64,000 bases of DNA from Mesostigma viride (Eukaryota; Streptophyta; Mesostigmatophyceae; Mesostigmatales; Mesostigmataceae): positions 1,043,090 through 1,107,089 of the forward strand of contig RPFO01000225.1 in assembly GCA_009746045.1 (NCBI GenBank), read 5' to 3'. Each line of letters opens with the position of its first letter. Position 1 is the first letter of the stretch. Of the stretch, positions 11,401-21,296 are shown one piece after another. Under the pieces are notes generated by a model. It was not told the origin of the DNA, did no database searches, and saw only the letters and a list, made by a program, of their open reading frames with translations. Position numbers and translations under genes: made by a program.

Positions 11401-12016
11401 GGTACCAGGGATAGGTAGCCTGAATGGGGTACGTGGTTACCCGTGACGGTGATGATGCAACCAGGGTCTCCAAAGCTATCCCAAGTGACCCTGGCCTGTA
11501 GCCAAGACCATGGAATCAGGTTTCTGGGCCGATGCGCAGGCATTCTCCAGAGCCAGATGGTCTTGGCGGCGTTTTGATGAGTAGTGTAGTTAGGCTTTTC
11601 TAGATAGAGTTAGGATAGTTCGATCACGCGGCTTCCTCCACCCCATCCATCATGAAATATGTGCTACATGACCTCCCCACGGAGGCATGTTATAATTTAA
11701 TTTAATTTTTTAATGGTCTTGGCATGCACTCAGCCCGATGCAATTGTTTGTATGTGTGGGCCATGGACACTGCCTTGGGCGCGCAGGCGTGTCTGTGCGG
11801 GAGTTCATCAGGGCTGCACAAAAGGTAACCGGAGTAAACTTTGAGGTGCGGGAAAAGCCGCGCCGTGAGGGAGATCCGGTGGAGGCGTACGGCGACCCGT
11901 CCAAGATCAACCGGGAGATTGGCTGGAAGGCGCAATTTGTCAATGTCGAGGATAGCCTTCGGCATGCCTGGAACTGGCAGGTAGCACATCCCAACGGTTA
12001 TGACAACTCGAAGTAA
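8428..12016 (+). CDS. UDP-arabinose/UDP-xylose 4-epimerase (GALE-type SDR), six exons
   Basis: Exons 8428-8535, 8674-8781, 9039-9272, 9998-10098, 10717-10994 and 11787-12016 join in frame to 352 residues; all five introns are GT-AG. It interconverts C4 epimers of UDP-sugars with NAD+. Visible: Rossmann glycine motif TGGAGYIGSH at residues 12-21, catalytic Tyr156 and Lys160 in NPYGASK, MHFAALAYV at 86-94, and RYFNVVGSDPEGRIGEAP, CVRDYIHVTDL and NVGTGKG further on. The GSDPEGR-GEAP stretch is typical of the plant MUR4/UXE group more than of UDP-galactose epimerases. Unlike Arabidopsis MUR4 there is no N-terminal membrane anchor, so a cytosolic enzyme is expected. The usual STCATYG reads STWATLG (131-137). 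The exon 2/3 junction looks a few residues short against the family. Substrate choice (arabinose, xylose or galactose) is inference. Confidence 0.88.
9901..9972 (+). repeat. Poly-C tracts ahead of epimerase exon 4
   Basis: Runs of up to about 14 C bases interrupted by single T or G lie 25-95 bases before the AG at 9996-9997. They form a polypyrimidine tract made mostly of C. Confidence 0.8.
11298..11441 (+). repeat. Two-copy 72-bp tandem repeat in epimerase intron 5
   Basis: ATGCTGGAATGGTGGTATGC begins at 11298 and again at 11370; the two 72-bp units differ at a handful of positions. Confidence 0.9.
11568..11712 (+). mobile_element. 145-bp retroposon with 11-bp target-site duplication, copy A
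   Basis: Flanked by the perfect direct repeat ATGGTCTTGGC (11557-11567 and 11713-11723). It starts near tgatgagtagtgtagt and ends with ccccacggaggcatgttata followed by an AATTTAATTTAATT tail. The last 50 bases match the end of the large retroelement family (solo copy near 4760-4830), including the CTCC...GGAG hairpin, and its head resembles sequence just after ORF1 tails (63576). It is therefore probably a short non-autonomous partner. It sits in epimerase intron 5 in sense orientation. Confidence 0.85.
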
Positions 12017-12148
12017 AGTCCTACCTTTTTGTACAGCATGACCCGGATGGCCGTCTGCCACTCAGCGGGCGGGGGTTCATCGGAGAGCAAAACGCGGTCG
12101 CAGAACGCCGCAAAAAGCGCTGGCACGTGTTTAACCCATGGCAGAATT

Positions 12149-12300
12149 TAAAAAAATTAAATTAAATTATAACATGCCTCCGTGGGGAGGTCATGTAGCA
12201 CGTATTCCATGATGGATGGGGTGGGGGAAGCCGCGTAATCGAACTATCCTAACGCTAAGCTATCTAGTCTAGAAAATCCTCACTACACTACTCATAAAAA
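12149..12300 (-). mobile_element. 152-bp retroposon with 11-bp target-site duplication, copy B
   Basis: Inverted relative of copy A, flanked by ATGGCAGAATT at 12138-12148 and 12301-12311. The tail (TTAAATTAAATTAT on this strand) and the cctccgtggggagg hairpin are present. It lies about 130 bases after the epimerase stop codon, so copies A and B form an inverted pair around the last exon. Confidence 0.85.
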
Positions 12301-13393
12301 ATGGCAGAATTGGTTGTATGTAAATAGCCGGAAATTATTGCACAAAAGTCAGGGGGGGTGTCCGAAACAAAAATATCAGACACATACGCTGAAATTTTCC
12401 AAAAGTTGGCCCTTGGACCCTACCTACCTAGCACGTAGGCGCTATACCTAGCAAAACCCTGAGGTCCCAAGGGTTATAGGGGTCGACCTAGGGAGCAAAA
12501 TGATCAGCTCCGCGAGCTCTACCGTTTGAGCATATTCTCAGACCCGATATTCACAGTCTCCTTTCCCACACAGCAAAATATGGTGTTGTTCTTTCTCAGT
12601 TACATCGTTTTTCCCGTCTTTGTTCTTATCGTGTTGATTTCATCACGACTCTTGTTGAACTCTTGCAGCGTTTATTGGTCAAAGACTATGACCGAGCCAT
12701 TATGCTCCGTCAAGTCCGATGTTTTTTGCAACGTCACCCACATCTGTTCGGTGCTGCCCCTTGGCACAAGCTCTACAAACAGGTCGTGGACCGGCTGGAT
12801 CGCATAGTATCTCCGCACATCTGAACCCTGTGATGCCAGATCTCCTTTGCGGCCGTTCCGAGCTTGGCACTGGATTCGTTGTCCACATCGTCGCGTCGCT
12901 GCCGCAACACGATGTTTTCTGGCATCCGCGGGCTTTTGGTTCCCGCCGCACATTTGAAAGTGCTGTCCTCCGGCTTTTTGCCTTTGCACCGTGTGCAGTT
13001 CTTGGACGTTTGGAATCATGGCATGGCTAACGTGATGACTGACTAGCTAGACCTTTTCAGTGGTTTTCCATTTGCGGGTATTTCCTCGTAAATGGTGGGA
13101 GAGCGATCGCAGCAATGGTGCTCACCACTAGACACTCCCGGCCAGTTAGGCTAGAAACACACGCCCTGATCAAGCATGCTGTTTCCGGCCCCACCGTCTA
13201 GGTCATCTAGTCGCTCCACACGTAAGCCAGCCATAATTTCAATGCACAAGGATACACATTTCCATCACCATTCATCTTCATCATCCTGAACGACTCGAAA
13301 ACGCGGAAAAGATAACGGCAGGCTCGAGCTACCATGGTCCGGATTCTCCCGATTTCTGGCCTGCGCTGGTTGTCTCTTTGATATTGGTGTACT

Positions 13394-13668
13394 AGTACTC
13401 CTACACACAGATCTCGAGTGATTTATCTAGTACCAAATCCGAAAGGCTTGCATCACTCCCCGGACAGGAGAACTTTTGCGGATGACTGTAGGTGTAAGTT
13501 GGCGATGCCATGGTAACCGGAGACGTCCGTCCTTTAGTCAGCAAAATTGGTGCGAGAGGTCCCCAGTTCGATTCCGGTCGGATTCATTTGCAGATCGCGT
13601 TTTTCCGCGTTTTCCGCGGCCCGGTACTGAACGCAAATGGTTTTCACCTTTGCGGAGTGCCTGATCAA
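13394..13668 (+). mobile_element. tRNA-related SINE, copy 3, full length, 13-bp target-site duplication
   Basis: A 275-bp copy in plus orientation flanked by ATATTGGTGTACT (13381-13393 and 13669-13681). It defines the whole element: 5' end agtactcctacacacagatc, pol III boxes near 13540-13575 (A-like TAGTCAGC, B box GTTCGATTCC), a GC palindrome gcgttttccgcggcc, and 3' end ggagtgcctgatcaa without a poly-A tail. Confidence 0.9.
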
Positions 13669-14259
13669 ATATTGGTGTACTGTATGGGAAAATTCCGGTT
13701 TTCTAAAATGGGTCATTGGCCGGCGCGACCACAACGGTACGAGCCGCGCCAAAATCTGCCCTCGTAAGCGGTACCCGAAAAGTGGCGCCAAATGCGATTT
13801 TTGGTGTGCGCGTGCACGAAAGTGACCGAATTTCGGGCGACAGGCATGGCGGTCTGGCAGGCGATGCTGAGCGTGTATAAAGGCACTATCAAGGCTGAAA
13901 TTTTACGATTATCCTCCTAAGGTGTTATTCGATCCACCACTGTTTTTTTTTAGCCATAAAATGTGCGGAATCGAACAGCATGTTGCGTCATTCATAGGTG
14001 GGTGCCTGAATGGTCGCAGATTTTCTCTCGACCCCACCTGACCGCAGCAAAAAATTTTCCCGATGAAGTGCGCCCTAAGATCGGGGTTTCCATCATAAAC
14101 GATGCATTTTTTAATTCTAAAGACTTTGACCGAACGACTTTCTTCATTACCGCTGCAATTTTTTTTCCCTGAGCTACCGCATATTTCCGACCAATTTCAA
14201 GGCTGCGTCAGGCTTGGCAGACCCATACTTCGTATATATCTGCGTTTGCCCCGAACGTC

Positions 14260-14475
14260 ATGTTTAATGCAGGCTTTGTGGACTCTAAAGACGCCCACGA
14301 TGTTGGGGCTTTTATCAGCCTCTGGACATGCACAAACTGCGGTCAGCAGGTGAATGCCGGAACGAGTTTCTGCGGCGGGGTGTGCGAAACAGACATCAAG
14401 CGCACGGCAGACATGGATACCTCCGAGCGGTATGTTCCCTTATTCAAATCTACGGGCCAATTCACTCCTTGTTGA
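14260..14475 (+). CDS. Cys-rich 71-residue frame inside the 5.7 kb element (unrecognised)
   Basis: Reads WTCTNCGQQVNAGTSFCGGV then CETDIKR: a W-x-C-x2-C ... C-x3-C arrangement resembling a RanBP2-type or other zinc ribbon, but the spacing does not fit RanBP2 exactly. The frame ends at 14475 and neighbouring frames contain nothing clear. It could be a remnant of a transposase zinc module. Function unknown. Confidence 0.3.
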   Translation: MFNAGFVDSKDAHDVGAFISLWTCTNCGQQVNAGTSFCGGVCETDIKRTADMDTSERYVPLFKSTGQFTPC

Positions 14476-14479
14476 ATCC

Positions 14480-16570
14480 CTGACCTTGTCACGGATGAAT
14501 ATGTTACCAGTTCCCCATCTCCGGAGTTTCTCTTTTGGTCATCTTCTTATCTTACGGGAGGTGCGTCATGAATCGTATAGCGAGCTACGGTTTCATGGCG
14601 AGCCTTTTCTTCACATCAGCGACGTACAGGTTACCTTAGAGGCTAGGGATGTCAAGGAATTCTTCACACGGATATTAGGGAGGGTGCATGACGGATTGCG
14701 GGCAAGATATTACGGGCTGGCTGGCAGCCTTGCAGCGCTATTGCCGCCGATGGCAATGATTTGCAGGCAGGGCTATGGATCACAAAGCTGTTGCTTTGCT
14801 CTAGTTGTACATGCTGCAATTTATTGGCATTGTGCTCACGGCAAGTAATGTTGCATGACATGGTTGACCACGAAGATTGATGGAAAACCCAGAAGCAATT
14901 GGTGGCTTTCTTGGATGCTCGATGGCTTCACATGCTTGTGAGTCCATAAACCCACTGCATACGTGCCCACCGTCTCTAAGCTGAAAGCATCTGCCTTCAA
15001 CAAGCATCTTAAGACATGCATGCACATGAGAACTGTCATGGTTTGTGGAGAGGGTGGCATATTGCGTGAGAGCGGAGAGAGGACAGTGGCCGGGCTAGGC
15101 CAGCTACCTGTGCTGCCACAGGACCGGGCGGCAAACACCGATGCACAAGCTGCCTTACACACCAGCACCCAAGCTGCCTTCATACCCCTGAATGATGAGC
15201 AGAGGGCATCCTGGACGGCCGCATCCATGCAGTTCATGCAGTTCAGGCTGTGCGTGCTGGCCAAGGGCACGGGTAAATGAGCCAATGGCGGGCTATTATT
15301 ACGCACGCTGCAACCAGCGCCAATGAAGCAACCCAAGCCTGCCCTCCTGACAGGTATGTGTGTTTTGTTTTCTCATGTCGTGTGCACAACCAGCAATCCT
15401 TTATTTCCCTATGATGCATGTTTGCGGAATTCTGGCAACCTGGCACATGGCCAAACTCCTCAATGTCAGGGCTGGGAGGGGTTGTTTGTCAAGTGGATAG
15501 ACACACGCACATGCTCAACACCTCTTGCTCCAATGCCACTGCCACTCACCCAGAAACTCAGGCACAACCACGCACGATCGCTAAGCTGCTAGCCAGAATC
15601 GCAGTCCTCACCAAAGTGAGGGATGGGGCACCAGCTAGTTTGACAGTCTGGCTGAGGACGTGCAGGAGTTGAATGACATATCTGAAGCAAGTAGTCACGG
15701 ATGGCTTGGAGAAACATGGTGAAGCATGCATGGGCATGCATCTCATGTTGACAAGGGCCAGAGCAAGAGCATGAGCACGATGCATGTGCCTATGTAGAGG
15801 CCATTGGGCTTGCACTATCTGTTGAAGACAACTGCGGTATGGTGGCCAAGCGGCTCACCGGGGATGTGCAGTGGCTTCTTCATGCTAGGTATGATGGCGG
15901 CCAAGTGCAGTCCTTTGGTGGCACATTTCAAGCCGGCAACCTCGAGGTAGCAACTGAGCAGTGTATGAGCTGTCTGGCTATGCACCACAGCGCTGGCTGA
16001 GGAGATCTAGTCCAACTTGGAAGCTGCGTTGCCAGCAACGTGGGCCCCTATAACAGAGACAGGGACATGGGGACATCCATGGTGATGCAGAGGACCATGT
16101 GTGGCAACCTTGGTCAGGCGGGCCGGTTGCCAAGGGATGTGCTGCTACCGAATCAAGGCGCACAAAACACATCGCAACCATGCCGACGGCCGAGATGCCT
16201 GGCATGATTAGATTATTACATTGCCAAGCTGAGTTTGCGACTACCGTGCATGCTGTGGGTTTGAACTGATCATGCTAGCCAACGTGACAGCTGGCAGTTC
16301 TTATGTCTAACAAGCCCCTACTTGAAAATTGCCTTAGCATGGCCGTATGCACATATATATATACAACCATGTCTAGCCACTGTTCATGTTCATATATCTT
16401 TGTCTATGTGTCACAAAAGTTGTGTTATATTATCTGTGCAAGGTCTGAACAGTTAGCAACACAGTTGGTGGGAGTTGGCCATACCGTTACAAAAGAACTT
16501 TGCATCCAAGGTTGAGTGATTAGCTGGAAACTGGCAGGTGTTGCATGGACCAGTGAACCCAATGACACTT
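14480..16570. other. Interior of the 5.7 kb element, no gene recognised
   Basis: Short open frames on both strands (for example 14963-15280 plus, containing IPLNDEQRASWTAASMQFMQ) without a family I can name; stops interrupt any longer reading. Degenerate coding sequence of a transposon is possible. Confidence 0.4.
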
Positions 16571-16571
16571 G

Positions 16572-17110
16572 ATGGACCTGAAGTTTTGTGCAATGTCTGA
16601 AATGACATGATGATAATTAACATGGGCGCTTGTTTTCAGCCTCACCTGAGCACATCTTGCATGGGAAACTGCAAGAAATGTGGCGGAAATGCAAAAAACG
16701 CACATTTTTGCTCACATTTGCTAGCGAGCTGTCAATGAATGAAGTACAACAGACCTGGATTTTTGTGCAATGTCTACAATGATGATATTTAATATGCTTG
16801 CAAGTTTCCAGCCCCAACTGAGCACATCTTGTATGAAAACTGACATGAAATGTGTTAAAAAAACGCGAAAAACGCGCATTTTTGCTAGCATTTGGTGGCA
16901 TTTTGTTACCAAATACAGCACGATGGACCTGATTTTTTGTGCCATGTCTACATTTATGATGTGTAACGTGATTGCAAATTTCCAGCCTCGACTAAACACA
17001 TCTTCCATGGAAACTGCTATGAGATGTGGTGAAACGGTGCATGCGTTTTTGCTAGCATTTGGTGGCAGTTTGTCACCAAATGAGGTCAGATGACCATGGG
17101 ACCTGGTGCA
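16572..17110 (+). repeat. Diverged ~175-bp tandem repeat (three units and a partial fourth)
   Basis: Units start at about 16572, 16749, 16922 and 17094, each beginning (tg)gacctg.atttttgtgc.atgtct and containing a gcatttttgct(a/c)gcatttg block and a ..ccagcc.c..ctgagcacatctt block. Divergence between units is high. Confidence 0.75.
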
Positions 17111-17188
17111 CAGTTGGTAGACATGAGCATAAGCCTACATGCAAACAGCCAGGTCAGGAGCTCTTTATTTGCATATCAAATGGTATTT

Positions 17189-17395
17189 TTGATCAGGCAC
17201 TCCGCAAAGGTGAAAACCATTTGCGTTCAGTACCGGGCCGCGGAAAACGCGGAAAAAACGCGATCTGCAAATGAATCCGACCGGAATCGAACTGGGGACC
17301 TCTCGCACCAATTTTGCTGACTATAGGACGGACGTCTCCGGTTACCATGGCATCGCCAACTTACACCTACAGTCATCCGCAAAAGTTCTCCTGTC
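17189..17395 (-). mobile_element. tRNA-related SINE, copy 4, 5'-truncated, 10-bp target-site duplication
   Basis: A 207-bp copy flanked by AATGGTATTT (17179-17188 and 17396-17405). The 3' end (gatcaggcactccgc on this strand) is intact and the element breaks off before the 5' block seen in copies 1-3, the usual sign of target-primed reverse transcription. Confidence 0.88.
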
Positions 17396-18039
17396 AATGG
17401 TATTTGTTTGTATTAAAATCTGGAAAGTTGCTAAAAATAGACATGCCAAAAATAGACCAACCGATGTCGGAAAATTCTGGAAAGTCAAATTCCTTTTACT
17501 GGTGTCATGGACATGCTGCCTACCAATATCTAGCATGTTTGGACTCAATTTGCTCCTTGTAGGGCTTATAAGGGCATTTTTTGGCACTTTCATACCGTTG
17601 TGACGCGATACTGGCACGGCACGGCGCTGGATAGCCGATGCCTTGTAGTGGTGGCAGACGGCAGCATACTTCCGTGTCTAGGGGCAGCACCATCTTGCGG
17701 GCAACGCCCCCCCCTCTATGGTACCTGCCAAAATTTTGACTGCAGATTTGGGTTCAGCTCGCCAAGTGCTGTCAGTTTGTCCGTCAAACCGTTTCAAAAT
17801 TCCGACCATACAGGGAGCTAGCAGAAATCCAAGTGTTTTGTTGTGAAAAACCCATATCGGCCCGGCACCCTACCTACCTACCCTTTAAGTTAACGGTTTT
17901 TGAGGCTCTGTAACTTCTAACCTAGAGACCCCCTGGGGTTGCGACCAGTGGCAAACATGCTTGTTTTCGCGAGATCTACTCGAATCCAGCGTCGTGTAAG
18001 TTTTCTTGTTTTTGGACACCCCCCCTGCAAAAGTGGCCA

Positions 18040-18125
18040 CTTTTGTACTAATAATTTTCTGTTGAGATTAGCTATAGCATAGTACGAGCCGTGGCATGCC
18101 CCTAGTGCACATGACGCGCATGCAC
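18040..18125 (+). mobile_element. LINE 3'-UTR fragment
   Basis: Matches 19135-19205: a variant of taattatttttctaatgagattag, then catagtac, gtggcatgcc and gcacatgacgcgca. No coding sequence. It lies just outside the right end of the 5.7 kb element. Confidence 0.55.
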
Positions 18126-18348
18126 ACGCGCTTGCGGACTTTCAATAATCACGTAGACAGAAAGTCATGCATAGTGCAGCACACGCGTGGGTATAACAGA
18201 TGGTTCAACAAAATAGCTGGTCCTCGCAATGTCATGAAGCCTGAGCACTGGGGAGTGGGGGGTGCATGACACCCAGATTGCATCAATTGATATCTTAATT
18301 CTGTTGCATGCACGCATATAGATTATAGGTCTACAAACTTTTGTACGT

Positions 18349-19078
18349 AATTTGTAGGGCTCTATGGGCTGTCCTTGTTCGCGCTCGCGTCCCCACTCCC
18401 CTGATTACTGTCATCCGCACACTGTACGAGGGGTCCACCACCTCGGTGCGCACTCAACACGGCTTTACCCCGCCATGTCCACTGCAGACCGGCGTCTGGC
18501 AGGGTTGCGTCCTGTCCCCAGACCTGTTTATTGTTGTAGTAGATTATGTTAAGCACCAGGCACGTGCCCGCTTTGCTCTGCTGGCTGGCCGCGCACCTGG
18601 CCTAGTGATCACGAACGAGCTTGGGGAAAGGGGGCCGACCATGACCATCAGAATTTACTAGCTGACCTAGTTTATGCCGACGACATCACACTCATTAAGA
18701 AGCCGGAGTCTGCCCAACTTTGGCTGGACTGCCTGGCGCTTGAGGCTCGTGCTGTTGGTATAGAAATCAGCCCCAAAACGTAGGCCCTGGCCCTCGGTCT
18801 GCATGGCCGGGCCCCCACCCCCACTCCGCCTCTACAACTGCTTGAAGATGCAGGGCTTCTGGGACTATCCGTACTCCGCGCCCGCATGATTGACAAGGAG
18901 AAATGGGCTGCCATCTGCGATAAGCACCTTCCTGAGGGGTATGCTCCTGTTTTTCTCCCCGGCCCGCGGCCCGTTGCTAGCCAGGGTAGAAGTCCGCAGG
19001 TGGAGGTTATTGGTCCTGAGGATAGCCGCTACACTACCGCCTTTTCTGCCATTACAGTAGCTAGAGGACAGCTCGGAT
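18349..19078 (+). pseudogene. LINE reverse transcriptase fragment
   Basis: Reads GVWQGCVLSPDLFIVVVDYV (the conserved RT block GVrQGcxLSPxLF) and, in another frame, LVYADDITLIKK with the catalytic YADD at 18673-18684. A stop at 18781 and the frame change near 18650 inactivate it. The reading then continues to RMIDKEKWAAICDKHLPEGY and ends at 19078. The upstream fingers and any endonuclease are missing through 5' truncation. Confidence 0.85.
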
Positions 19079-19346
19079 GAGGATTACATCCCCATATAGT
19101 GATTAACGGTTGGGGGATGATGCAGACGATATTTGTTTAAACTTTTGTGTAATTATTTTTCTAATGAGATTAGCATAGTACTCCGTGGCATGCCTTTGCG
19201 CATGACACGCAAGTACTTACTTACTTACTTACTGACTTACTTGTTGTGCACACACGTACAGGGATTAAAAGCACTTCGGTGCTCCGTGACTCCCCAACGG
19301 GAGCACGTGTGTAATTAATTAATTAATTAACTAATTAATTAATTAA
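18349..19346 (+). mobile_element. 5'-truncated LINE with reverse transcriptase, 8-bp target-site duplication
   Basis: Flanked by TTGTACGT (18341-18348 and 19347-19354). It contains the C-terminal half of a reverse transcriptase, a 3' UTR, an ACTT-type microsatellite near 19210-19245, the hairpin GTGCTCC...GGGAGCAC (19279-19306) and a TTAATTAA tail. Tail and hairpin are shared with the ORF1 fragment at 59506-60166. Confidence 0.85.
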
Positions 19347-19377
19347 TTGTACGTCGCGATCAATCGGGCGCCGAAAA

Positions 19378-21292
19378 GGGGACAGTCCCGGCGCGAATAT
19401 TTTGGCGCCGAAAAATTTCGCGGTACCCGTCCGTACCGTGAAAAAGTGGTGCACGGTGCGCGCACCCCTACCGGAGCTGGCCATGGCGACGTGCTTTCAG
19501 GCAGAGTAGAAAAAGATAGCTCGCGGAATGCAGAGAAACTGTGCTAATCTTAAAGACGACAAGTTTATGATATTACTTCTTAGCGGAGTTCGCGTTTTTT
19601 GCAATGTCGATGATTTTATTGATGACCATCGCCACGGGGGTCCAATCTGATGTTTTCGTCGAGAGGAATAAATTAGAATGCACACTGGCGGCGGTGATTG
19701 TCAGGTTTTATGGGCTTTACCTAGCGTCAAGGATGCGTTTAAATTGTTATTGGTAAAGCTTTAAAAAATTTGCTGGGTTTCGGCAAGATTTCCGTCATCA
19801 TTGATCGGTAAGACACTCTCCAGGCTCGCGGGATGCGCGTCTTATTATTCCATGGAAGGTTGTTCTTTCCTGCGCCGCTGGGCGAAGGACAATGCCGGTA
19901 ATGGTACGATCGTGTGCTCAGCGTGACCCTATGAATGTTTCGCTTCCTTTATGGGTTATCAATTAACGCAAGTTTTCGGCTTCTTTCCGTGCAGTTAGCG
20001 CCAGGTATAATGCCATTCCGTGCACATCGCCAGATTCCTGGCACCTTTCAGTGGTTTTTATGTACGTTGCATGGCTGGGACATGTCAAAGCGTGACCGTG
20101 GCATATCGTCAAGTTGTCAGGGATTTGCTGAGTGATTTTTTGGAAGGAGATTGCTAACAGCACTCAGTTTTGTGTGAATATTGACGCGGCCTTTCTTAGC
20201 AGAGGCTTCATTGTGGTTAGAGGCTCACCAGCTTGAGTTTGTTTCTTGGCAAACAATTGGGCTGGAAAAAAAGGTGGCAGTGGTTTTTCTGAGGGGCATA
20301 CTGCATGCGTGGCCGAACTGCACGTAGGTAGGGGTTATCATGGTCTTGTTGGCCTTCTCCCACTAAAATGGGAGAGCCCTAATTCATATATGCTAGCAAG
20401 GCAAGGTAACCATGGTAAGAAGCCTTGGCAAGCAGCATGTATGACCATTCTGCTTTCTCTGTGGACTGTCTGTTGTTACCCTTGTTGGGCAATTAGTGGA
20501 TATGGCTTTCTAGGGTGTGTTTGAATTTGGTCAGCTTGGTTTTGGGATGATGCCCACACCATAAACCTGGAATATGCTTTTGAAGTGTTGGCTAGGCATG
20601 TAGAGCTACCTGCCTCATTGTTGTGCACACACGCAACAGGTTGCCCGTGTCGAGGTAAGGCAAGGGCACATGACGTGCCCAGCCACCTCCTTGTACATTG
20701 TGGTCGAATTGGGCATGGTCACGAGCCTTTTGGATGGCATAGGATGTGTTAGTGTGCCTTAATACTCACTAATGCCTTCCTTAGCGCCTGCACAGGTGGC
20801 CAACTGCCAAAATTAATAACTGCTACAGCTGAGCTCAGAATGCCACCAAACTTTGACAGTGCCTTCTATGGTCATGACAGAATTTGACTATTACTTTTTA
20901 GGCCTAATTGATGTGTTATGAGTGTGTATGGGGACGCCCCGCCTAAAAAAGCGTGTTTTTGGCCCAAAAATTAATAAGTCAAAGGGATGTGCTGATTTAG
21001 TTGATCCAATCAGGTAGAAACCATGTCCCATGACATTTTTATATGGGTAAATATACTTTTTTCATGCAACTGGTTCTCCCACTGTTCTGGGCAAGATGTG
21101 CCCCGGACAGCGTTTTTTTCTATTTTTAGCTCATAGCCGGTGTATGGCTGGGGGTAGTACCCCCAAAAAGTGGTGGTATGCATGCCCAAACATCATGTTT
21201 ATGGTCCCCAAACATCATTCAGTGGTTGTCAGTTGCATATCTGTAGTTATTAGGGGGCTTCAGTTTTGATGCATTTCCATGGGACCCTCCCC
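19378..21292. mobile_element. TTAA-family DNA transposon, copy 2
   Basis: About 1915 bp, the same family as 831-2755. Both begin GGGGAC followed by a GGCGCG(G)CGAATATTTT block, CGCGGTACC..TCCGTACCGTG, GTGCACGGTGCGCGCACCCC and GGCCATGGCGAC; both carry TGGGGGTAGTACCCCCA and AAACATCAT.TTTATGGT near the right end. The right end is CCCTCCCC then TTAA (21293-21296). At the left the flank is AAAA instead of TTAA, so this older copy has decayed at its border. No transposase recognised. Confidence 0.8.
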
Positions 21293-21296
21293 TTAA

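Larger units (their letters stand above)
12350..18027. mobile_element. 5.7 kb DNA transposon candidate with perfect 14-bp terminal inverted repeats
   Basis: Left end CAGGGGGGGTGTCC (12350-12363), right end its exact reverse complement (18014-18027). Both are flanked outside by CAAAAGT (12343-12349 and 18028-18034), a 7-bp target-site duplication. Beyond the TIR the next bases (gaaacaaaaa and aaaaacaaga) stay similar, and both ends carry an ACCCTACCTACCTA block in direct orientation. CAGGG ends recall hAT and KDZ-type elements, but no transposase was recognised, so the class is open. Two SINEs inserted inside (13394-13668, 17189-17395) show it is older than they are. The interior otherwise holds short unrecognised frames, a Cys-rich ORF and a satellite-like tandem repeat. 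Confidence 0.7.

Noticed and set aside
13530-13590. A functional tRNA gene
   Set aside because: The B box is perfect, but box spacing is too short, stems mismatch and the sequence is part of a dispersed 275-bp repeat.
14260-14475. RanBP2-type zinc finger protein
   Set aside because: Cys spacing (C-x2-C, then C-x3-C, with Asn one place off) does not meet the family pattern; kept only as an unrecognised Cys-rich frame.
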